A DNA stretch of 46,843 nt from a virus, in IMG/VR virus record IMGVR_UViG_3300032323_001373, positions 1-46,843 of that record; one strand, 5' to 3'. Position numbers and translations under genes: made by a program. Below, in pieces: positions 40,993-46,843 of this stretch. The notes under the pieces are model-generated. The model was not told the origin of the DNA, searched no databases, and saw nothing but the letters and a program-made list of their open reading frames with translations. Position 1 is the stretch's first letter; every line of letters starts with the position of its first letter.

Positions 40993-41360
40993 TATGCTGC
41001 GATGTTTCTAGATTGTGTGACCTTGACGTCGGGCGTTCTAAATCCCAAAGTGCTGGTAGGGCTTCTGTTGTTGTTTAAGATTTCACCAACTACTTGACTT
41101 AGACCTAACCCGTCAAATTGTGAAAGACCTTGTAGAATTTGATATATAGGAGTTCCATCTAATTTAGCCTGCTTCAACAGCACAGTTGAAACTGTTAGTG
41201 CTGCATCTTTTTCAAAGCCGTTGTTTTCAAAAAAACTAACAGTGCTGTTAACATCATTGGCATTAAATTCCAGCGGCTCTTCACCGTAGGTACTGAAAAA
41301 TAATTTTGTTCCTGCGGCACTGTCTTCAACAGCAATTGACGGTAAATTTGTATTTGCCAT
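40992..41360 (-). CDS. Hypothetical structural-block protein
   Basis: A 122-residue protein starting MANTNLPSIAVED. It contains SFFENNGFEKDAALTVSTVLLKQAKLDGTPIYQIL, a predicted helix bundle, and TSTLGFRTPDV near the end. Placed between the gp54-like gene and gp4 in the late block, it is probably a baseplate or neck accessory. The ATG at 41360 is preferred to a GTG 15 bases upstream; AGGTGG precedes it. No family is recognised. Confidence 0.55.
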   Translation of the reverse strand: MANTNLPSIAVEDSAAGTKLFFSTYGEEPLEFNANDVNSTVSFFENNGFEKDAALTVSTVLLKQAKLDGTPIYQILQGLSQFDGLGLSQVVGEILNNNRSPTSTLGFRTPDVKVTQSRNIAA

Positions 41361-41361
41361 A

Positions 41362-42444
41362 TTACTGTGTCCCACCTACCAAAGATTTTGGTAAAGCCTG
41401 TGTAGTTTGTGTATTTGTGGAACTCTTGGGAAATACTGCCCCCACTACTCCGCCTACAGTACTTACTGCTGTGGAGATATTAGTTGGGTTACTTAAAATA
41501 TTAATCGCTTCTTGTTTAAGTCCTTCTTTACTGAGGCCTTTTAAATTTTTATAGGTGTTAACAGTTTTAATAGCAGTACCTAAGAATCCTCCAAAACTTT
41601 CAAACGTAGAACCATTAGCTACATCACCAAAGATGCTTTCTAGACCATCTAATACTCCGCCCGGACCAGTCAAGTTAGAAACTCCACCACCTGCCACTGA
41701 CAGTGGGCTTGGTACTAGGTCGTAGTGCAAGGTAGCAAATCCTTTGGGATTATTAATTGACACATTACCTGCAGAATATTTCACTGCTTCATATTCAAGA
41801 GTCATTGTACTTTCTGATGGTTCGTTGGCTGCATAATCCATAGAGCCGTGATTCCATGATTTGATTCTTGGATTAATCAATGTGTATCCTAAAAATCTTT
41901 TTCGACTCATGGTATAGATACTAACGGATTTAAAAAATCCCACTGAGATATTGTTGTCCATGCCGTAACGGAAATTATCCAGTGGCGTTTTAGTTGGACG
42001 ATATTTGTTATCGTTGTAGGCGGCTACTGGGTTTTGTCTATCAGTAACATAATAGCCATAATAGATAGCCCACAGTGCGTTTACAATTCCGGCGTTATCA
42101 TCATGTAACGTGATACTTACTGGTTCGTAATTAAAGTTTTTGTAAACAATTCTTTTTCTATTGTATTGATTTTTTACAACACTATCAAAACTATACTTAG
42201 GTAATTCAGCAGTCTTGACTAGCATGCCCACTTCGTCGCCGTGACGAGCAGTGAATGATGGTGCTTTGTGTGCAGTCTTGTCTATTTCAAATCTAACATA
42301 ATAGTTAAATTTTGTACGAGGTGATAATCGATAGGTGTCGTCGACAAACAATCGAGTGGCATGCTGCCAGTTACCTACTAGTCCTTTAGGATTAGTAAGT
42401 CCGGTACCAACACCATTGAGAAAACGTGTAAATTTATTGGCCAT
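41362..42444 (-). CDS. Tail-tube-fold protein (gp54/gp19-like)
   Basis: A 360-residue protein. Residues 40-230 show the T4 gp19-type tube fold (VRFEID, LVKTAELPKYSFDSVVKN, YEPVSITLHDD, LGYTLINPRIKSW, STMTLEYEAVKY). The C-terminal third is Gly/Ser-rich. Size and place next to the tube gene suggest the baseplate tube initiator gp54 (320 in T4) or gp48 (364). It starts five bases after CATAAATA, just past a terminator, with no ribosome binding site. Confidence 0.6.
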   Translation of the reverse strand: MANKFTRFLNGVGTGLTNPKGLVGNWQHATRLFVDDTYRLSPRTKFNYYVRFEIDKTAHKAPSFTARHGDEVGMLVKTAELPKYSFDSVVKNQYNRKRIVYKNFNYEPVSITLHDDNAGIVNALWAIYYGYYVTDRQNPVAAYNDNKYRPTKTPLDNFRYGMDNNISVGFFKSVSIYTMSRKRFLGYTLINPRIKSWNHGSMDYAANEPSESTMTLEYEAVKYSAGNVSINNPKGFATLHYDLVPSPLSVAGGGVSNLTGPGGVLDGLESIFGDVANGSTFESFGGFLGTAIKTVNTYKNLKGLSKEGLKQEAINILSNPTNISTAVSTVGGVVGAVFPKSSTNTQTTQALPKSLVGGTQ

Positions 42445-42449
42445 ACTAA

Positions 42450-42457
42450 TATTTATG
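42450..42457 (-). promoter_or_regulatory. T4-type late promoter octamer
   Basis: CATAAATA on the minus strand, then TTAGT and the ATG at 42444. It begins four bases after the T run of the preceding terminator. Confidence 0.6.
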
Positions 42458-42461
42458 TCAC

Positions 42462-42485
42462 AAAAAAACCCGAACTAATCGGGTT
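42462..42485 (-). terminator. Intrinsic terminator after gp19
   Basis: AACCCGA, five-base loop, TCGGGTT on the minus strand, followed by TTTTT. It ends the gp18-gp19 transcript. Confidence 0.88.
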
Positions 42486-42507
42486 CTTTTGATACTGATA
42501 ATAATTA

Positions 42508-43152
42508 TTAGCCTTGTGTACCTAGAGCGCCTGTGATTGCTTGAGTAGCAACTTGACGTCCTACTGCTGCACCAATACCACCTTCTAGACTTGTAGCAGT
42601 CTTGTCTGCACCCCATTGTTCCATGTTATCGAAACGGATGCTTAATGCTACTGTAGCTTCTTCGTTAGTACCGTATGCTAATTCACCGTAGTCTGCATTC
42701 TGTACAAAGCAACCATATAGGTTGATTGTTTCAAGAATTTTTGGTGTTAGGTTAGCGTTACCGCCATCTAGCACTTCAATACGTGTTGTGAATTTGTAAT
42801 CGATACCTGAACGTGCAGATGCTTGTTCTAGGAAGTCGAATTGTTTCTGTATCTGCTGACCAACTAGTTTTTGTACTTCACCACTAGCATCATCGCGTAA
42901 TGTTAGTGTGATCATTTCAAACGTTGGCTTACCGGCTAGATATACTTTTGAGTTATATACATCTAATGTAATTTCTTCAAAGTTTACTTTTGGTCTTGTT
43001 ACATCTTTGACCTGTTTAGTAAGCTCTGTAGCTGCTGCTACACCAAAGCCCAGAAGAGTCACTCTATAGCGATACTTTAATTTCGGCATCAACAGTACTT
43101 GCGTACCGCCAGCTGTTGGGACTGATAAATTATTTAATGAGGTAATTGCCAT
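42508..43152 (-). CDS. 19: Tail tube protein gp19
   Basis: A 214-residue protein of the T4 gp19 type: KYRYRVTLLGFG, VTRPKVNFEEITLDVYNSKVYLAGKP, ITLTLRDDASG and LYGCFVQNADYGELAYGTNEEATVALSIRFDNMEQW. T4 gp19 is 163 residues; the extra length lies mostly in the N-terminus and a Gly/Ala-rich tail. It forms the inner tube through which DNA passes. AGGAGAG lies within the end of gp18, eight bases before the ATG. Confidence 0.88.
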   Translation of the reverse strand: MAITSLNNLSVPTAGGTQVLLMPKLKYRYRVTLLGFGVAAATELTKQVKDVTRPKVNFEEITLDVYNSKVYLAGKPTFEMITLTLRDDASGEVQKLVGQQIQKQFDFLEQASARSGIDYKFTTRIEVLDGGNANLTPKILETINLYGCFVQNADYGELAYGTNEEATVALSIRFDNMEQWGADKTATSLEGGIGAAVGRQVATQAITGALGTQG

Positions 43153-43154
43153 TT

Positions 43155-46100
43155 TTAAATCTCTCCTGTGTTCTTGACACGCAATGGAATGTAAATGAAC
43201 TCAACAGCCTTAACTGGTTCGATAGCAATATCTACCCAAAGTTCGTTGCGATCAACTCTCGCTGCGGTGTTATTGGTTTCATCACATACAACTGCAAAGT
43301 CATAAAGTGCTCTTAAACCCACTAACTCAAGCAACAAGCTCTCGCAGGCCTGTTTGATTTCGTCTCTGGTAATCTTATCATTGGGTTCAAAGATATATGG
43401 ACGAGCTAGTTTATTCAATTGACTACGTAGATATACTGTTAAACGTGCTACGTTGATTCTATCCAATGCACTTGCATTTCTTGCACGAGTCTTTTGACCA
43501 AAGTTGATTAAACCTACACCGTTAAAGAATGTAATTGGATTAATTTTTTGATCATATAATGTATCACGTTGACCTTCATTTAATGCTACAGTTTGGAATT
43601 CGCCTGTTGCACCATCAATATAACCTACTGATGTTGCGTTAGTAATTCCACCACGTCTTGTACCTGCTGGCGCAAACCATGGATAACTTGCATTGTCGCT
43701 TAATGCGATTGTTTTCAACATCATATGTGTTGATGGAACAACTGCATTTGAACCACCTAGATCTGTTGTAAATCCGCTTGGATAAAACACAGCTAGATAT
43801 TCATCATAGGTAACAATACCGTTGTCGTTGTTGTCTACTACTAGTTCTGCATTAGAACCATAGTTAGTTAATGAAGTAGCATCGCTTGGTAAGCGCAATG
43901 GTGTGTCGGCGATAACAAACGCTGTAACGCCACGATCGATGTTTAAGTTAACTAGGTTGCTCATTAGCTCAGGATATCCTGGGCAAGCAATTAAGTTAAA
44001 GTTGCGACGTTCTTCATCACGTATTTCTTGGCTGGTATCAACTGCACTCTTCAATGCTGCAACAACAACTGAACGCTGTGCTTTGCGTAGGAATGTACCT
44101 GAACCATCTTCGTTGTTTGGTGAAGCTGTGACCCAACGATTTTTTTCTGTATAACCAGTCATAGATTCTGCAGTAACTACTGCATTACCTAATGGTGAAT
44201 TTGTAGAATCATATCTTTCGTTGTCTTTAGTTTGATCTACGTAGTTTACTTCGTATCTCTTAACATTACCATCAGATCTACGAGTGTTCCATAACAGCAT
44301 ACCTTTTGGATACAATGCTGGATCCGGAGCATCTGGATCCAAGTAATTGCTTGATAACAATGCTTGGATTGTAGCTGCTGTGTTACCAGTAGCACCGGTT
44401 TTACCCCAACGAGCATCAGCAAATAAAATACCTGCTTCTGTTGTTTGGTCAGTTTTGTCAACTAGTTCCCATTTTTCACTAGCAGGAACACCTTGGATGT
44501 TGCTGTTATAGCGATAGATTGTTGGGAAATTTTCTAAATCCGCTGTTGAAATCCATAGGTCGTTGTTAACAAATGTTACTCCGCCTGTGTATGGGTTTGA
44601 TGCAGATACCTTAGGGCCTGTAGCTGAAGTTGCTGCGAATTCGTCCAAGTACCCAACCCAAGTATTGCCGTTATGTACCATAATATCAATTTCGTTTACT
44701 GCAGAATTATACCATAGTTGACCATCTGACGGATCGTTGCTCGGAGCAGATGATGCAGCAAGGAAATCGTTAGCTGCCAACGGCTGCCATCCTGAAGCTA
44801 CATAGTTTTCTGCTGAACTAGCTGATAGCTGGTAGAAGTTAGCAGTACCTGTTAATGTATCGATATTAAATGGTGCAAACAATGTTGACAGTGCTGTTAA
44901 GCTAGCACCACTTGCTGCAAATCTAATTTCACCACCTTGTGAATGTTCGATTACTAGTTCGTTGTCTACAGTAACACTGGCTTCAACGTAACTAGGAATT
45001 TCAACTGGATTTGCTGGATCTGAATTATCAAAACCAAAATTCACAATAGCATTAATAGCATCTGCAATTTCTCTTGGAGAATTTGAAACACCAGTAGTTG
45101 TTGTGGTTGTAAATGTAATTGTTTTTGACACTAGCGTAGCACTACCTGGAATTGACTGTTTCAAAGTCCAAGCTAAGTTGCCGTTGCCGACTTCTGTAGC
45201 TGTGATTGCCTGCGAAGTGATTTTAGTTCTAGCGTTTGCTGATATTGCTCGTTTCCAAACACGGAATGTTGCTGTTTCTGGTGAACTGTCATATCTGCTA
45301 TCTTCTAATGCGTTAGTTTGAACATATAGTTCATTGGCTGCGATATTTGCGCCACCACCTGAACGATCTAGATAATATAATGCCGCGTGTCCTGATGCAT
45401 ATATCGGAGCATTAGCAGTTACCCATGTTTCAGTAGCTGAATTCCATTTTTTAGCAATCCAACGTGCACCGCTGTTTGGTTCTGTAGTTTTAATCCATAC
45501 AGATCCAGTTGGGCGGCCGTTAGCTAATGTTCCTGTGCCGTCATCATCGTTATCGCCGATCTTAAATGCTGGAACTGATGTATGTGGTGTTTGTACTAAT
45601 CTAGGACCATGATATGTACCAGCTGTAATTCCAAACGTTGCGGATACATCTAAAGTACCTGAGGCAAGTGTTATAGCATTGGTTAAGGATGAGTCACCCT
45701 CGTTACCTGCTAGATCGCCACCGCCCATAGCATCTGCATCACCATATAGATACAATCTATTGTTAACACTACGAGCTGTAACACCGTTTATATTCAAACC
45801 GTTGATTGTGTTTACTACTCCGTCTAGTGTATTATTTGGTGCGCCAGCAACTGTAACCGTAGTACCATTAATAGTAAAGTTTCCGGTTATTGTCGCTGCG
45901 ACTGATGTAGCGCCTTTGATTGTAGGCCAACTTGCTGCCCACTCTTGACTGCCTACCAGTACCCAAGCACCGGAACTAACTGCTGTACCACCACCTGCGA
46001 TGTTACCATTGCCTGGTGATTTGTAATAAATTCTTGCGTATTCTTTTGAAGCACTAAATGTACCAGAACCATCTACAGTTTCAAATACTACTGCGTAATC

Positions 46101-46673
46101 GCCTGTGGCACCGAACGAAGTTTTTGGAACTCCGCCAGTAATATTATCTACATCATCATCTGTTAGTACATGTGGAATCTTAGTTGTGAACTTTTGTCCG
46201 CCAACTGCTGTGGCTGCAGAACCGTTCCATTCTTGGATACCCCAAGCTGTAGAACGTGTATCTAACCACCATTGTCCATCATTTGGTAATGCTCCCGGGG
46301 CTGATGCTGATGCTTCTAATTCGGTTAAATCTACGTCAGCCCTAACAATAAATGCTGCGTTGGATACTCCTAGCAAACTGTAAGCTGCTAGTAGTCCGTA
46401 TTCGTTTCGTTCGCCGCCATGTACTGGATTTGAACTTGCTGTCTTTTCAAAGAAAGGTACACCATAAAAATCTACTAGATCTTTCTGGCTTGTCATCTTA
46501 AATGCTTTTCCAGCATTTGCTTTAGTTGTTGCAGTGGCAATACCTGTGCCTGCTGCATTTGTCTTATCTTGTCCTGTGGCTACAACGATAAGGGGTGTTG
46601 TGCCTGGCTCGGCAGGTGTATACTGACTCTCGTCGATTACCGTAACTTGTACGCCTGGTGATTGAAGTGCCAT
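43155..46673 (-). CDS. 18: Tail sheath protein gp18, greatly enlarged
   Basis: A 1172-residue sheath protein; T4 gp18 has 659. The N-terminal start (MALQSPGVQVTVID, then PLIVVATGQDKTN) and the C-terminal 300 residues (FNLIACPGYPEL, FFNGVGLINFGQKTRA, RLTVYLRSQLNKLARPYIFEPND, IEPVKAVEFIYIPLRV) are typical. Between residues about 125 and 850 lies an insertion with repeated short beta units of the type GQLWYNS...NGNTWVGY. A TTG lies upstream in frame, but the ATG at 46673 with AGGAGA nine bases before it fits better. The leader from the late octamer is about 30 bases. Confidence 0.9.
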   Translation of the reverse strand: MALQSPGVQVTVIDESQYTPAEPGTTPLIVVATGQDKTNAAGTGIATATTKANAGKAFKMTSQKDLVDFYGVPFFEKTASSNPVHGGERNEYGLLAAYSLLGVSNAAFIVRADVDLTELEASASAPGALPNDGQWWLDTRSTAWGIQEWNGSAATAVGGQKFTTKIPHVLTDDDVDNITGGVPKTSFGATGDYAVVFETVDGSGTFSASKEYARIYYKSPGNGNIAGGGTAVSSGAWVLVGSQEWAASWPTIKGATSVAATITGNFTINGTTVTVAGAPNNTLDGVVNTINGLNINGVTARSVNNRLYLYGDADAMGGGDLAGNEGDSSLTNAITLASGTLDVSATFGITAGTYHGPRLVQTPHTSVPAFKIGDNDDDGTGTLANGRPTGSVWIKTTEPNSGARWIAKKWNSATETWVTANAPIYASGHAALYYLDRSGGGANIAANELYVQTNALEDSRYDSSPETATFRVWKRAISANARTKITSQAITATEVGNGNLAWTLKQSIPGSATLVSKTITFTTTTTTGVSNSPREIADAINAIVNFGFDNSDPANPVEIPSYVEASVTVDNELVIEHSQGGEIRFAASGASLTALSTLFAPFNIDTLTGTANFYQLSASSAENYVASGWQPLAANDFLAASSAPSNDPSDGQLWYNSAVNEIDIMVHNGNTWVGYLDEFAATSATGPKVSASNPYTGGVTFVNNDLWISTADLENFPTIYRYNSNIQGVPASEKWELVDKTDQTTEAGILFADARWGKTGATGNTAATIQALLSSNYLDPDAPDPALYPKGMLLWNTRRSDGNVKRYEVNYVDQTKDNERYDSTNSPLGNAVVTAESMTGYTEKNRWVTASPNNEDGSGTFLRKAQRSVVVAALKSAVDTSQEIRDEERRNFNLIACPGYPELMSNLVNLNIDRGVTAFVIADTPLRLPSDATSLTNYGSNAELVVDNNDNGIVTYDEYLAVFYPSGFTTDLGGSNAVVPSTHMMLKTIALSDNASYPWFAPAGTRRGGITNATSVGYIDGATGEFQTVALNEGQRDTLYDQKINPITFFNGVGLINFGQKTRARNASALDRINVARLTVYLRSQLNKLARPYIFEPNDKITRDEIKQACESLLLELVGLRALYDFAVVCDETNNTAARVDRNELWVDIAIEPVKAVEFIYIPLRVKNTGEI

Positions 46674-46708
46674 GTTCCCTATTCTCCTGGTAATAGTTTT
46701 GCTCAATG

Positions 46709-46716
46709 TATTTAGC
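46709..46716 (-). promoter_or_regulatory. T4-type late promoter octamer for gp18
   Basis: GCTAAATA on the minus strand. The predicted start site near 46703 gives a leader of about 30 bases with AGGAGA, so gp18 is translated in the ordinary way. Confidence 0.55.
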
Positions 46717-46750
46717 GGTGTGTGGAGAAATTGGCTCGTTTACCTAACTG

Positions 46751-46824
46751 AAAAAGGGGTCTAAAAGGTGCAGTTCTTTTAAATATGTATATGAGACCAC
46801 TGTGCAAATGCGGATTTAGACCCC
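46751..46824 (-). terminator. Long-range inverted repeat, possible terminator
   Basis: GGGGTCTAAA at 46756-46765 is perfectly matched by TTTAGACCCC at 46815-46824, with 49 bases between. On the minus strand the second arm is followed by TTTTTC, as in a terminator with a large loop. A tRNA was considered and rejected. Nothing else is seen from 46717 to the end of the window. Confidence 0.4.
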
Positions 46825-46843
46825 GTGCTGTAAACTATAAAAA

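Noticed and set aside
46756-46824. A tRNA gene, from the seven-base complementary ends GGGGTCT and AGACCCC.
   Set aside because: The interior has no T-arm or D-arm pairing, the length is short by about four bases, and there is no recognisable anticodon stem.

Overview
The window is a piece of a tailed-phage genome of the T4-like (contractile-tail) type. Recognisable T4 homologues are the large terminase gp17, small terminase gp16, head-completion nuclease gp4, tail sheath gp18, tail tube gp19, helicase gp41, primase gp61, clamp-loader small subunit gp62, UvsW, UvsX, UvsY and the single-strand binding protein gp32. Their sequences look closer to marine and freshwater T4-like phages (cyanophage or pelagiphage type) than to T4 itself. 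The DNA is AT-rich, almost all genes lie on the minus strand, and most adjacent genes overlap by 1-14 bases. No integrase, tRNA, insertion sequence or CRISPR array was seen. The host is not determined. One small Ala/Lys/Pro-rich secreted protein (34175-34360) resembles small proteins of betaproteobacteria, which is only a weak hint.

Layout. 1-5.1 kb is an accessory border with small genes on both strands: two SGNH-hydrolase-like proteins, small membrane proteins, a Bax-inhibitor-1 family membrane protein, an acetyltransferase-like protein and a nucleotidyltransferase-fold protein. 5.1-12.5 kb is a replication block (gp41, gp61, gp62) interleaved with a short carbamoyltransferase, a probable structural protein, a DnaE-like fragment and a 2OG-Fe(II) oxygenase. 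12.5-31.0 kb is a large sugar and glycan island. It holds GDP-mannose 4,6-dehydratase, a ColD-like PLP dehydrase, a GalE-like epimerase, glycosyltransferases of several folds, two methyltransferases, cupins and a nucleotidyltransferase-cupin fusion. It also holds six related genes of one glycosyltransferase-like family, and it is interrupted by uvsW and two unknown genes. 31.0-34.4 kb is the recombination block (uvsY, uvsX, gp32). 34.5-46.7 kb is the packaging and tail block (gp17, gp16, gp4, gp54-like, gp19, gp18 and several unknown virion-associated proteins).

How it works together. Replication and recombination genes carry sigma70-type promoters with a 17-base spacer and a -10 of TATACT or close to it. 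Packaging and structural genes carry T4-late-type octamers (NNTAAATA). In many cases the promoter sits so close to the ATG that the predicted transcript would start at the start codon, so leaderless mRNAs are predicted for both classes. In two places (before gp17 and before the gp54-like gene) an intrinsic terminator, a late promoter and an ATG follow one another with no room for a ribosome binding site. The glycan island appears to encode both synthesis of a deoxysugar nucleotide and many transferases. Its likely targets are host surface polysaccharide, virion glycoproteins or phage DNA; the sequence does not say which.
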